The notes: generated from the sequence alone by a model not told the origin. A stretch of 64,000 nucleotides of DNA from SSC3 sp963769585 (GCA_963769585.1 CAVYMJ010000006.1:1364001-1428000), one strand, 5' to 3'; shown: positions 53,554-62,821, counted from the stretch's first letter. Program-made: numbers and translations.

Positions 53554-55239
53554 CCCACCCGCCACCCGAACCTTGTCCCGGAGCGTCTCCGGGTCATCTA
53601 CGGTGCCGCGGTGATCAGCGATCCAGTCGTAGCAGCCTTGGCGGTCGTCGTGACACATCAGGCCGACGACGTCGCCTGGTTCGGCCTGGGCGACGAGGGC
53701 GGAGAGGGCGTCAACCTCGCTCGGGTACGACGCCAGGTGAGGTACGCCGACGCGGGCAGCCCCGGTGCGGAGCAGGTTCGCGATCTCGATCGTGGTGCGG
53801 CCACGCAGATACCGGTCCTTGTGCGCGATGACCACCACGTCGGCGTCGCGGGCAGCCATCTCGGCCAGGCTCTGGACGAGGTCGTCGGTGCGGTCACCGA
53901 CTGCTGCGAGGCCGAGCAGGATGCGTGCTCCGGGCCGCCGTACGCCGTTCATGATCTCGAGCAGGGCCTCCATACCGGCCTCGTTGTGGGCCAGATCCAT
54001 CACGACGCTGACGTCGTCGAGCGAGAAGAAGTTCATCCGTCCGGGGTTGTGGGTGGGATCCGGCCGGAAGGTGCGCAGGCCCTCGACCACGGCGCCTCGG
54101 GGTAGGCCGACCGCGAGGGCCGCGGAGGCGGCAGCCAGGGCGTTCTCCACGTTGAAGCGGGACAGCCCGGCGAGGGTCATCGGGATGTCGGCCACCTCCA
54201 GGAGCGGGTCCGGGTCGCCACCGGGGTGCAGCACCGCCAAGTAGCCGTCGATCACCGTCGTCGCACGCCCACCCTCGCTCAGGACGGCTCGGAGGTTCGG
54301 GGAGTCGGCATCGCGGGAGAAGGCCCACGTGCTCGCCTTGGTCCGGTGCCGCATCGCATGGACGCGAGGGTCGTCGGCATTGAGAACAGCCCACCCGGAG
54401 GGCTTGGTGATCTGCGGCACGACCCCTTTCACCTCCGCGAGCTGGTCCACCGTGTCGATGCCGTGCAGGCCGAGATGGTCGGCGCTGACGTTGGTGACCA
54501 CCGAGACGTCGTTCCAGGCCACCCCGATGCCCTTGAGCAGGATCCCGCCCCGGGCGGTCTCGGTCACCGCGAGCTGCACCTCGGGATGTGCCAGCACCCG
54601 TCCGGCACCGGACGGGCCGGAGTAGTCACCCGCCTCGACGAGTACGCCGTCGACGTAGATCCCGTCGGTGCTGGACCAGCCGACATGAAGCCCGTGGGTC
54701 CGGGCGATGTGGGCGACCATCCGCGAGGTGGTCGTCTTGCCGTTCGTGCCGGTCACCGCCACCAAGGGCACCTTGGGTCGAAGCGTGCCGGGGCCCGGTC
54801 CGGGATCCGCCGCCCTGACCTGCTGCGCGGCGGACGCGACCAGCGCGTCGAGGTCGTCGGTGGTCACAGCGTCGAGTACGCCGGCAACCGCGCGACCCAG
54901 AGCCTCTGCACGCCCCCGGTGCCTCCAGGGAAAGGCGACCACGATCTGGTGGACATCGTTGGTCGGGCGGACTCGGACCGCCAGGCGGGTGGTGCCGGCT
55001 TCCTCGGCGACCTGCCGCACCAGCCGCTCGACGGCCCGGATCGCAAAGCGCTGGCGGAAGCCTGAGCCCGGCGTGCCCGGGCGAGAGCGGGTCAGCCCGA
55101 TCCGCCCGGCCAGCCGCAGAGCATGTTCAGCGGGTACGTCCACGAGGCCGGAGACCTCAAGCGTCAGCTTCACCGCGGCACGCGGAAAGTAGAGGTTGGG
55201 ACCTTCGAGAATACGGAGCTCGACGAGGGCGGACGTCAC
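53548..55239 (-). CDS. CphA-like Mur ligase lacking the ATP-grasp domain
   Basis: A 563-residue protein with an N-terminal region like that of CphA (ELRILEGPNLYFPRAAVKLT) covering about residues 1-150, joined directly to a Mur-ligase module. Its motifs are VAVTGTNGKTTTSRMVAHI, TNVSADHLGLHGIDTVDQL, GLSRFNVENALAAASAAL and VVMDLAHNEAGMEALLEIM. The ATP-grasp part of CphA, which adds aspartate, is missing. It may ligate an amino acid onto a polymer or small molecule related to cyanophycin. GTG 55239 is the assumed start. It converges on the cphB-cphA operon. Confidence 0.88.
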   Translation of the reverse strand: MTSALVELRILEGPNLYFPRAAVKLTLEVSGLVDVPAEHALRLAGRIGLTRSRPGTPGSGFRQRFAIRAVERLVRQVAEEAGTTRLAVRVRPTNDVHQIVVAFPWRHRGRAEALGRAVAGVLDAVTTDDLDALVASAAQQVRAADPGPGPGTLRPKVPLVAVTGTNGKTTTSRMVAHIARTHGLHVGWSSTDGIYVDGVLVEAGDYSGPSGAGRVLAHPEVQLAVTETARGGILLKGIGVAWNDVSVVTNVSADHLGLHGIDTVDQLAEVKGVVPQITKPSGWAVLNADDPRVHAMRHRTKASTWAFSRDADSPNLRAVLSEGGRATTVIDGYLAVLHPGGDPDPLLEVADIPMTLAGLSRFNVENALAAASAALAVGLPRGAVVEGLRTFRPDPTHNPGRMNFFSLDDVSVVMDLAHNEAGMEALLEIMNGVRRPGARILLGLAAVGDRTDDLVQSLAEMAARDADVVVIAHKDRYLRGRTTIEIANLLRTGAARVGVPHLASYPSEVDALSALVAQAEPGDVVGLMCHDDRQGCYDWIADHRGTVDDPETLRDKVRVAGGG

Positions 55240-55260
55240 CCGCGGAACGCTACAGGCCCG

Positions 55261-56031
55261 TCATAGACCCATCGCGTGGAAGCCGCCGTCGACATGCACG
55301 ATCTCGCCGGTCGTGGCGGGGAAGAAGTCCGACAGCAGCGCGACGACAGCCTTCGCCGTGGGAGTGTGGTCCGACTCGTCCCAACCAAGGGGCGCTCTGC
55401 TCCCCCAGCTCGCCTCAAGCTCCTCGAACCCGGGAATGGCCTTGGCTGCCAAGGTCTTCAACGGACCTGCGGCGACCAGGTTCACCCGTACGCCCTGCTT
55501 CCCGAGGTCACGGGCGAGGTAGCGCGAAGTGGACTCGAGACCGGCCTTGGCAACACCCATCCAGTCGTACGACGGCCACGCGACCGTGGCGTCGAACGTC
55601 AGGCCGACCAGGGAGCCTCCGCCGCTCATCAGGGGCAGCGTCGCCTTGGCCAGCGAGGCCAGCGAGTACGCCGAGACCTGGACCGCCTGGGCCACGTCCG
55701 GCCAAGGGCCGTTGAGGAAGTCCCCGCCCAGGACGGTCTCCGGGTTGCCGTAGGCGATCGAGTGAACCACGCCGTCCAGGCCGTCCACGTGCTCGCGGAC
55801 CAGGTCGGGCAGCCGGTCGAGATGTTCCTGGTCGGTGACGTCGAGCTCGATGACCGGCGCCTCCTTCGGGAGCCGGGCCACGATGCGCTTGGTGATTCCG
55901 AGTGCCCGGCCGAAGTTGGAGACCAGGACCGTTGCACCTTCCTCCTGGGCGACGCGCGCGGTGGCGAAGCCGATGGAGGAGTCCATGGTGACGCCTGCGA
56001 CGAGGATTCGTTTGCCTTCGAGAATGCCCAT
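55261..56031 (-). CDS. fabI: Enoyl-ACP reductase FabI (InhA-like)
   Basis: NADH-dependent last reduction of fatty acid elongation. The 256-residue protein shows ILVAGVTMDSSIGFATARVA, the divergent cofactor motif of FabI/InhA, and HSIAYGNPETVLGGDF. The active site is PSYDWMGVAKAGLES (Tyr-x6-Lys), with VNLVAAGPLKTLAAKAIPGF after it. The start is ATG 56031. It lies 17 bases after fabG in the order fabG-fabI, matching the mycobacterial fabG1-inhA operon. Confidence 0.95.
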   Translation of the reverse strand: MGILEGKRILVAGVTMDSSIGFATARVAQEEGATVLVSNFGRALGITKRIVARLPKEAPVIELDVTDQEHLDRLPDLVREHVDGLDGVVHSIAYGNPETVLGGDFLNGPWPDVAQAVQVSAYSLASLAKATLPLMSGGGSLVGLTFDATVAWPSYDWMGVAKAGLESTSRYLARDLGKQGVRVNLVAAGPLKTLAAKAIPGFEELEASWGSRAPLGWDESDHTPTAKAVVALLSDFFPATTGEIVHVDGGFHAMGL

Positions 56032-56048
56032 GCTGTGTCCTTCTCTGT

Positions 56049-56753
56049 TCAGTGACCCATGCCCAGGCCGCCGTCGACCGGAATGACGGCCCCGGTGATG
56101 TACGCCGCGCCCTCGGAGGCGAGGAAGACGACGGAAGCGGCGACCTCGTCGGCCGTGGCCATCCTGCCCAACGGGATCTGCTGGGTGTACTTGGCCCGCA
56201 GGTCGTCCGGGAGCTCATCGGTCATGTCGGTCTCGATGAAGCCCGGAGCGACCACGTTGGTGGTGATCCCGCGGCTGCCCAGCTCACGGGCGAGCGAGCG
56301 CGCCATACCGACGAGACCCGCCTTGGAGGCTGCGTAGTTGACCTGTCCCGCCGAGCCGAGCAGGCCCACCACTGAGGAGATGAGCACGATCCGCCCACGC
56401 TTGAGCCGGAGCATCCCCTTGGCCGCGCGTTTGGCGACCCGGAAGGAGCCGGTGAGGTTGGTGTCGATGACCGACGACCACTCGTCGTCACTCATCCGGA
56501 GGATGAGGGTGTCCTTGGTGATGCCGGCATTCGCCACCAGAACCTCGACGGGACCTTGGCCCGCCTCGACCTGCTCGAACGCGGCGTCGACCTGGGCCTG
56601 GTCGGTGACGTCGCACCGCACGGCGAGGAAGCCCTCGGGCGGCTCGCCGCTGCGGTAGGTGATGGCCACCTTGTCGCCCGCGGCTTCGAAGGCCCTGGCG
56701 ATGGCAAGGCCGATGCCACGGTTGCCTCCGGTGACGAGAACCGATCTGCTCAT
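56049..56753 (-). CDS. fabG: 3-oxoacyl-ACP reductase FabG
   Basis: A classical SDR of 234 residues reducing beta-ketoacyl-ACP with NADPH. It contains VLVTGGNRGIGLAIARAFE, VANAGITKDTLILRMSDDEW (the NAG motif), IVLISSVVGLLGSAGQVNYAASK with the Ser-Tyr-Lys triad, and ITTNVVAPGFIETDMTDELP. The N-terminus is short, as in MabA-type proteins. It precedes fabI in the same unit. The start is ATG 56753. Confidence 0.94.
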   Translation of the reverse strand: MSRSVLVTGGNRGIGLAIARAFEAAGDKVAITYRSGEPPEGFLAVRCDVTDQAQVDAAFEQVEAGQGPVEVLVANAGITKDTLILRMSDDEWSSVIDTNLTGSFRVAKRAAKGMLRLKRGRIVLISSVVGLLGSAGQVNYAASKAGLVGMARSLARELGSRGITTNVVAPGFIETDMTDELPDDLRAKYTQQIPLGRMATADEVAASVVFLASEGAAYITGAVIPVDGGLGMGH

Positions 56754-56838
56754 CCGCGTCCCTTCAGTGATACGACGTGAAGGACGCTAGCGGCTACCGA
56801 TGGGTACTCCGAATCGTCGGTGGTGGACGAGACGCCCG

Positions 56839-57051
56839 TCACTCGTCCTCGAGCCTGAAGCCCACCTTGATGCCCACCTGGAAGTGCTCTACGGCGCCGT
56901 CCTTGACCTGCCCTCGGACCTGGGTGACCTCGAACCAGTCGATGTGTCGCAAGGTCGTGGCGGCTCGGGAGATCCCGTTCTTGACGGCCTGGTCGATGCC
57001 CTCGGGTGAGGTTCCGACGATCTCGGTGACACGGTAGGTGCGGTTCGACAT
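56839..57051 (-). CDS. Dodecin
   Basis: A 70-residue flavin- or CoA-binding dodecamer protein. The pattern TYRVTEIVGTSPEGIDQAVK, GISRAATTLRHIDWFEVTQVRG and FQVGIKVGFRLE is the dodecin family, including the central Trp that stacks on flavin. ATG 57051 has AGGAGG six bases upstream; ATG 57057 is too close to that site. It is 86 bases from the divergent DUF3099 gene. Confidence 0.95.
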   Translation of the reverse strand: MSNRTYRVTEIVGTSPEGIDQAVKNGISRAATTLRHIDWFEVTQVRGQVKDGAVEHFQVGIKVGFRLEDE

Positions 57052-57137
57052 GTGCATCCTCCTGCGAAGCGTTCGGGCTCTCACCTTAGGCGCTGCCCAG
57101 AGGCCTGTTGGCTGGGTGGTCGGCGTACCGTGGAGAC

Positions 57138-57476
57138 ATGCCCCATGGCAAGCCCGAGCCGGTTCGGATCACCACCGCTTCGCGTTCTCATAGTGACGAC
57201 GTGTGGGCCCGCGAGAAGCGCTACATGATCACCATGGGGATTCGCACGGTGTGCTTCATTGCCGCGGTGCTGTTGTACCTGTCCCCGGTGCCGCATTGGG
57301 TTGCCTGGGTCTTCATTGCGGGCTCCCTGGTGCTGCCGTATATCGCCGTCGTCATGGCAAATGCCGGGGTATCGCCCGATCCGGGTGGACCGGACCCGTT
57401 CGATGGCAATACGGGCAGGAGTGCCCTTGGGGGCAGGCTTGACGAGCCACCGGGGGGCCGGGAAGCCCCGCTCTAA
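57138..57476 (+). CDS. DUF3099 membrane protein
   Basis: A 112-residue protein with two transmembrane helices: ITMGIRTVCFIAAVLLYL and WVAWVFIAGSLVLPYIAVVM in the DUF3099 pattern. An N-terminal hydrophilic stretch (RITTASRSHSDDVWAREKRYM) and a Gly/Pro-rich cytoplasmic tail complete it. Function is unknown; the family is actinobacterial. The start is ATG 57138. It is followed by a leader with two hairpins. Confidence 0.85.
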   Translation: MPHGKPEPVRITTASRSHSDDVWAREKRYMITMGIRTVCFIAAVLLYLSPVPHWVAWVFIAGSLVLPYIAVVMANAGVSPDPGGPDPFDGNTGRSALGGRLDEPPGGREAPL

Positions 57477-57536
57477 TCCGGCCTTGCGGAGTGGTTGGAA
57501 AACGTTGTTCACCGTGCAAGAATCACGTCCGGTACT

Positions 57537-57608
57537 CGGCTCAGCATCCCCCGTCTGAGTCGAGTGCCTCAGGTGCCGGACGACTCCCCCCGTGGTCGTC
57601 CGGCACCT
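57537..57608 (+). promoter_or_regulatory. Two consecutive hairpins before the small Cys-rich gene
   Basis: The first stem, 57537-57544 with 57555-57562 (CGGCTCAG/CTGAGTCG, one G-T), is followed by a perfect 14-bp stem, 57571-57584 with 57595-57608 (AGGTGCCGGACGAC and its complement). The second ends 20 bases before GTG 57628. It could terminate DUF3099 transcription or attenuate the downstream gene. The rest of the 151-base gap shows nothing further. Confidence 0.5.
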
Positions 57609-57627
57609 CTACTTCCAGGGAGGTTTC

Positions 57628-57831
57628 GTGGACCAGTCGCCGACCTGTTCGGCGCGCGGCTGCCAAGCCCAGGCCAAGTGGGCTCTGAAGTGGAACAACC
57701 CGAAGCTGCACACCGCCGACCGTCGCAAGACGTGGCTGGCCTGCGACGACCACAAGGAGTCGCTCTCTGACTTCCTCTCGGCGCGCGGGTTCCTCAAAGG
57801 GGTCGAGGCGGCGTCAGCCGCCGATGGCTGA
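57628..57831 (+). CDS. Small Cys/His-rich acidic-tail protein
   Basis: A 67-residue protein with PTCSARGCQAQAKWALKWNNPKL, then WLACDDHKESLSDFL. Cys-x4-Cys plus a downstream Cys-x2-His look like a zinc site. I recognise it as a type of small actinobacterial protein of unknown function. GTG 57628 has GGGAGG four to five bases upstream. The 3' end overlaps the convergent moaA gene by 18 bases. Confidence 0.8.
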   Translation: MDQSPTCSARGCQAQAKWALKWNNPKLHTADRRKTWLACDDHKESLSDFLSARGFLKGVEAASAADG

Positions 57832-58806
57832 CATCGGCCGGGAAGGCTGCAGGAACGACACGTCGTCGATCCCGTGCCCCGCCCGCTTGCCGGCCATGGC
57901 CACGCGCCACCGCTCGGCCAGCTCCTCGTCGCTCGCACCGGACCGAAGTGCGGTGCGTAGGTCGGACTCCTCGCGCGCGAACAGACAGTTACGAACCTGT
58001 CCGTCGGCGGTGAGGCGCACCCTGTCGCAGTCGCCGCAGAACGGTCGGGTGATGGAGGCGATGACGCCCACCGTGGCCGGACCTCCGTCGACCGTGAAGA
58101 GCTCGGCTGGCGCGCTCCCGCGCGGCTCCTCGGCAGGCTCCAGTACGAACTCCCGGCGTAGCCGTTCGAACGTCTCGTCCGCCGTCACCATCGTGTCGCG
58201 CCTCCAGCCGTGCTGGGCGTCGAGCGGCATCTGCTCGATGAAGCGAAGCTCATAGCCACGGTCGATGCACCAGCGCAGCAGCTCAGCGGCCTGGTCGTCG
58301 TTGACCCCGCGGAGCAGGACGGCATTGACCTTGACCGGGGTCAGGCCGGCGTCCGCCGCGGCTACCAGGCCCTCAAGGACGTCATCCAGCCTGCCGCGGC
58401 GGGTGATCTCCTGGAAGGTCTCGGCACGAACCGTGTCGAGGCTGACGTTGACCCGGTCGAGTCCGGCCGCGACCAGCGCCGAGGCGGTCCGGTTCAAGCC
58501 CAGTCCGTTGGTGGTCAGGGAGATCTCGGGTCGAGGATCCACAGCAGCCGTACGCCGGACGATGTCGACCAGGCCGCGGCGGACCAGCGGCTCACCACCG
58601 GTGAAGCGGACCTCCCTGACGCCGAGCCGGCGGACCGCCACGTCGATGAGCCGGACGACCTCGTCATCGGTGAGCATGGTGTCGTCGGGCAACCACTCGA
58701 GTCCCTCGGCCGGCATGCAGTACGAGCAACGCAGGTTGCAGCGGTCCGTGAGGGACACTCGAAGGTCCGTCGCTACGCGGCCGAAGCCGTCCACCAGTCC
58801 GCTCAT
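57814..58806 (-). CDS. moaA: GTP 3',8-cyclase MoaA
   Basis: A radical SAM enzyme making the first intermediate of molybdenum cofactor. The 330-residue protein has the N-terminal cluster motif DRCNLRCSYC (C23, C27, C30), VRFTGGEPLVRRGL and NVSLDTVRAETF. The C-terminal second-cluster cysteines are FCGDCDRVRLTADGQVRNCLF. The last residues, PMSAIGG, include the GG tail seen in functional MoaA. The start is ATG 58806. No other moa genes are in the window. Confidence 0.96.
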   Translation of the reverse strand: MSGLVDGFGRVATDLRVSLTDRCNLRCSYCMPAEGLEWLPDDTMLTDDEVVRLIDVAVRRLGVREVRFTGGEPLVRRGLVDIVRRTAAVDPRPEISLTTNGLGLNRTASALVAAGLDRVNVSLDTVRAETFQEITRRGRLDDVLEGLVAAADAGLTPVKVNAVLLRGVNDDQAAELLRWCIDRGYELRFIEQMPLDAQHGWRRDTMVTADETFERLRREFVLEPAEEPRGSAPAELFTVDGGPATVGVIASITRPFCGDCDRVRLTADGQVRNCLFAREESDLRTALRSGASDEELAERWRVAMAGKRAGHGIDDVSFLQPSRPMSAIGG

Positions 58807-58872
58807 CGGGCCAGTCTACGGAGTGGACCCACGTTTCGGTGCGGCGCAGGTCGCCGTCTAGCGTTGTCGACC

Positions 58873-59638
58873 ATGGGCTTCCTCTTCACTCGGCGCTGGC
58901 TGCTCTTCCTGGCGGCCGTGGCGGTGCTCGCCTACGGCAGTCTGTGGCTCGGCGAGTGGCAGTTCAGCCGACTCCAGGACCGGGAGGACAGGAACACGCA
59001 TGCCCGGGCGAACCTCGCCATGCGCCCGGTGCCCGTCGACCGGGTCATGAGTCTCGACCGGGGCGTGACCAGACCCCAGGAGTGGAGCCGGGTGACGATG
59101 ACCGGCCACTACCAGCGCCGACGACTCGATCGTGGTGCGCTACCAGACCCGCGACGGCGTCGCCGGGGTCGACATCGTCACTCCTCTCCTGCTGACGGAT
59201 GGAAGCGGCGTACTGGTCGACCGAGGCTGGCTGCGCACCGAGAACGTCGGTGGAGCGCTGGGAACGGCACCGACCCCGCCGGAGGGTGTGGTCACCGTCG
59301 TGGGATGGGTGCGTGCCGACGCCACCGGGAGCTCGACCAGGGTGGACCAGCAGTCGGTGCGTTCCATCTCCAGCGAGGTCATCGGCAAGAAGCTGGGCTA
59401 CCCGCTGCTGCGTGGCTTCGTCGACGCGGAGAGTGAGGTTCCGCCGGCTCGCCAGGAGCTGCTCCGGGCCGAGCTGCCAGACCTGGGCAGCGGTCCACAC
59501 TTCTTCTACGGTCTGCAGTGGTGGTTCTTCGGGCTGCTGGCCATCTTCGGCTTCGGCTACCTGGCGTACGACGAGCGCCGGACAGCTCGCAAGAACGCGA
59601 CAGAGCAGTTGCCGAAGGCCCCTGCCCAGGAGTCCTGA
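58873..59638 (+). pseudogene. SURF1-family cytochrome oxidase assembly gene, broken by a +1 frameshift
   Basis: The first frame, from ATG 58873, gives MGFLFTRRWLLFLAAVAVLA, LGEWQFSRLQDREDRN and WSRVTMTGHYQ. Homology then continues in the next frame as ADDSIVVRYQTRDGVAGVDIVTPLL, VDRGWLRTENV and the C-terminal helix HFFYGLQWWFFGLLAIFGFGYL to a stop at 59636-59638. One extra base near 59116 (CAG-C-GCC) explains both halves. Corrected, the protein is about 254 residues with two transmembrane helices, the normal SURF1 size. SURF1 aids heme a/cytochrome oxidase assembly. A sequencing error or a recent mutation are both possible. Confidence 0.85.
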
Positions 59639-59656
59639 GGGCTTTCGCGCTGTAGG

Positions 59657-62600
59657 TCAGGGGACGATCGGTGCCACGTCGACGTACAGGTCGGTTCGCA
59701 GGTCAGTGCCGTCGTAGTCAAGCCACCCGAGGTATCGGCTGCCGCCGTCCAGACCCGTCCAGCTGATGTCGAACGACGTGGCCTGGCCCGCGACCAGAGG
59801 TACCGGGTTCGGTGTCACCGTGAGGCTTCCCGCGGTGGCCGAGGCGTCCACGTCGTAGAAGTCGAGCCGGAACGGGATGAGCGTCTCGCCCGGCGCCGCC
59901 TCGTAGCCGTCCACAAAGACCACCACGTTGCCGGCAGCCGGGTCGACCAGGTCGATCGACTCGTCGGCCGACGCCGTCGCGGAGACTCCGAGCGGCTCAG
60001 CCGAGGTCAGCGAGCAGCCTGCGTCCGCCGGGTAGACAGACAGGTCCAGGTCGGCGTTGTCCTGTGCGGCGTCAAGGTCGAATCGCGCGAGCGAGGTGCC
60101 TGCGCTGATCTCGACGCAGTAGCCGAGGTAATCGCCTTGAGGCACGGCGTCCTCAACGGAGAGCGCCTTGGCCAGGCCAGTCGTGGTGATGCCCTGCTCA
60201 CCAGTGAAGCCCGGCTTCACCGTCACAGCGGTCGACCCGGTTGCCCCGGTCCCCCTGACGACGGCCGGCGTCTCCAGAGCCACCGGACGCAGCGCGATCG
60301 GCACCCGTACCGTTGTGGGGCCGGTCAGCTTCAGGTAGCCCGTGGCGTACTGGCCGTAGGGGGCGGTGGTCCGGGTGGCCTTGACCGCGACCGGGAGCAG
60401 GTCGCCCACGCGCGTGGAGCGAACGGCCCTCCGTACGTCGATGCGGAAGCCGCGCACCCAGGCGGTGACCTTCCACCTGCCCTTCATCGTCGCGGTGAAG
60501 GTCCGCTTGTAGGTCCGCGCTCCGGCGAGTGCGCCATCGGCGATCGAGGGGCCGTTGAGGTCCGAGGCGTCCAGCACCGAGACCCCCAGGCTGAGGCCCT
60601 GTCCTTGGAGGAAGCGCTTCCACTGCAGGGCGTCGGAGGTGACGAAGAGGCCCGGGTTGAAGGCCTTCTTCGGCCGGACGTTTCCACTGCCCTGGGCGAA
60701 GGGGTCCCTGAGCCGCTCGCCGGCCTCGTCCTTCAGGCTCCGGGCCGTGGTCATCATCGCCGACTTGATCTGCATCGGCGTCCATCGCGGATGGGCGCCC
60801 AACATGAAGGCAGCGATCCCGGCGATGTGCGGTGCGGACATGGACGTGCCGGACAGGAGATCGAACTTCCGCCCGTCGTCGGCTGCCGGCGACACGGCGG
60901 CGAGGATGCTCACCCCCGGCGCTGCGATGTCAGGCTTGAGCAGGTCACCGTCGTTTGCCCCCGCTGGCCCCCGAGACGAGAAGCCGGCGATCTGCGGTAC
61001 AGGCGTTGAGGCCTTCCCCGTGGTGTCACCCAGCTCGAACCTGGCAGCAGCCGTGACGCCGGCACTGGCCAGGTAGGCCTTGACCACGGGGTACGCCGAG
61101 TCGCTGATGTGGATCGTCGGGACGGCGTGGAAGTCCGCGTCGAGGCTGCCGGGAGTGACGTTGCCCAGGACCATCGCGATCCCGCCGGCGCGTTTGACCT
61201 CGGCGCTCTTGTCGACACGCGCGTACTTGCCCCGGTCGCAGAGCACGATCCTGCCAGTGACCTTGGCGGGGTCTAACGAGTCAGGACCGCACAGGCTGGC
61301 GTCGACTCCGGCTGGAATTCCGACGTCACCGCTGTAGACGAGCCGGGTCGACGGTACGGCGCGCTTGGTGATCGATGCGCCACGGAACCTCTTTCCGTTC
61401 CCGAGCACCACGGTGTTCTCGTAGCTGTGGCTCGTGGAGGCAGCGACGGTGGTCACCCAGGGGCTGTTGTGGGCGACCGTCGACGCTCCGGGACCGGAGT
61501 TGCCGGCTGACGCGGCAACGAAGATGCCCGCCTCCGCAGCGCCCTCGAACGCGATCTCGACCGGGTCGACGACCGTGTCCTCTGCCCCTGAGATCGAGAA
61601 GTTGATGACGTCGACTCCGTCGGTGACCGCGTCGTCGATGGCGGCGAGAATCGCGGAGTTGTAGCAGCCTCCGGTGTCGGGGTCGTTGTCCTCCCAGCAG
61701 ACCTTGTAGGCGGCGATCTTGGCGGCTGGGGCCATGCCCGAGACCCTGCCGAACCGGACGTCCTCGGTGAAGCCGACGATCCCGGCGTTACCCGCTGCCG
61801 TGCTGGCGGTGTGGGTCCCGTGGCTGTCTCCGTCGCGGGTGGAGATCTGCTCGCTCGCTGCCCGGTCCTCCGGCGGCACGTTCGCGACGAACGCGTCCGG
61901 GTAGTAGCGCGCTGCGATCAGCTTCTGGTTGCAGTCGCCGGCGTCCCACTTCTCGGCTGGGACGGAGACCCCGTCGATGACCGCCGACAGTTGGCAACGG
62001 CCTTTGAAGAGACCACCGGTGCGCTTCTCCATCCGCACCGTCTGCCCGTAGCGGGCAAGGTCCCACTTGCCGGTCTGCTTCCGGGTCAGCGGCTCGCCAC
62101 GGAACGAGCGGGACTCGGGCCAGATGCCGGTGTCGAGGTCACCGATCACGATGCCGTCGCCCGCCTTCGCGCGGCTTCCGGCGTACCTCCTCCAGGCGCC
62201 CTTCTTCCCGGCAAGTCCGAGGAAGGTCGGGGTGTTCCAGGTGTCGACGCCGCGCTCAGTGTCGGGGGTCACCGACTGGACGCGACGGTCCCTGGACAGC
62301 TCGATCGCCTGCTGGGCGGTGAGTCGGGCCGCGAAGCCGTTGGCAGCGATGGTGTAGTGCCGCCTCACCGTGGCGTCGACCCCGCGGGCCACGGCCTTGT
62401 GGCGCTCGACAAGATGGCGCTGGTAGGCCTTGACCCGGGCGGAACGGCCGTTGAACGCCCGGCCTTCGGCGCTTCGGGTCGCCGGCAGGCCCTTCGTGCC
62501 GCCCGAGTAGCCGGTTGCGCTGGCACCGTTCACCAACACGATGTAGTTCCCGGGCGTCAGGTCCGGCGCGACCTTCGCCTCGACCCTCCTCAGGCCCTGA

Positions 62601-62707
62601 CCCTCCGCAGCGGTGGCCGTCGGCAGCGTGGCCATCACGCCGGTGGTGACGACTCCCGCAGTGAGGAGGCACAGCCAGCGACGCGATCCTAGGAACTTCT
62701 TTGACAA
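59657..62707 (-). CDS. Large secreted subtilisin-family serine protease (S8)
   Basis: A 1016-residue exported protease. The signal peptide runs through LTAGVVTTGVMATLPTATAA (cleavage near residue 34). An I9 inhibitor-type propeptide follows (NYIVLVNGASATGY and HYTIAANGFAARL). The catalytic domain has Asp D192 (IGDLDTGIWPES), His H296 (DGDSHGTHTAS), oxyanion Asn in ASAGNSGPG and Ser near residue 622 (SGTSMSAPHIAG). A PA-type insertion lies between His and Ser (VYSGDVGIPAGVDASLCGPD). The C-terminal 350 residues are Fn3/beta-sandwich modules. The layout resembles plant-type cucumisin subtilases. It probably degrades external proteins. The start is ATG 62707. Confidence 0.93.
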   Translation of the reverse strand: MSKKFLGSRRWLCLLTAGVVTTGVMATLPTATAAEGQGLRRVEAKVAPDLTPGNYIVLVNGASATGYSGGTKGLPATRSAEGRAFNGRSARVKAYQRHLVERHKAVARGVDATVRRHYTIAANGFAARLTAQQAIELSRDRRVQSVTPDTERGVDTWNTPTFLGLAGKKGAWRRYAGSRAKAGDGIVIGDLDTGIWPESRSFRGEPLTRKQTGKWDLARYGQTVRMEKRTGGLFKGRCQLSAVIDGVSVPAEKWDAGDCNQKLIAARYYPDAFVANVPPEDRAASEQISTRDGDSHGTHTASTAAGNAGIVGFTEDVRFGRVSGMAPAAKIAAYKVCWEDNDPDTGGCYNSAILAAIDDAVTDGVDVINFSISGAEDTVVDPVEIAFEGAAEAGIFVAASAGNSGPGASTVAHNSPWVTTVAASTSHSYENTVVLGNGKRFRGASITKRAVPSTRLVYSGDVGIPAGVDASLCGPDSLDPAKVTGRIVLCDRGKYARVDKSAEVKRAGGIAMVLGNVTPGSLDADFHAVPTIHISDSAYPVVKAYLASAGVTAAARFELGDTTGKASTPVPQIAGFSSRGPAGANDGDLLKPDIAAPGVSILAAVSPAADDGRKFDLLSGTSMSAPHIAGIAAFMLGAHPRWTPMQIKSAMMTTARSLKDEAGERLRDPFAQGSGNVRPKKAFNPGLFVTSDALQWKRFLQGQGLSLGVSVLDASDLNGPSIADGALAGARTYKRTFTATMKGRWKVTAWVRGFRIDVRRAVRSTRVGDLLPVAVKATRTTAPYGQYATGYLKLTGPTTVRVPIALRPVALETPAVVRGTGATGSTAVTVKPGFTGEQGITTTGLAKALSVEDAVPQGDYLGYCVEISAGTSLARFDLDAAQDNADLDLSVYPADAGCSLTSAEPLGVSATASADESIDLVDPAAGNVVVFVDGYEAAPGETLIPFRLDFYDVDASATAGSLTVTPNPVPLVAGQATSFDISWTGLDGGSRYLGWLDYDGTDLRTDLYVDVAPIVP

Positions 62708-62821
62708 GGAACTCTCCCGATTGAGCGACTGTCAGCGGCTGGCCGGCCGGGATCGGCGGGTATGCGCACTTCGACCCAAGCCAAGGCCAGTTCAGCGGGC
62801 ACGTCAATAGTCGACGCTTGA

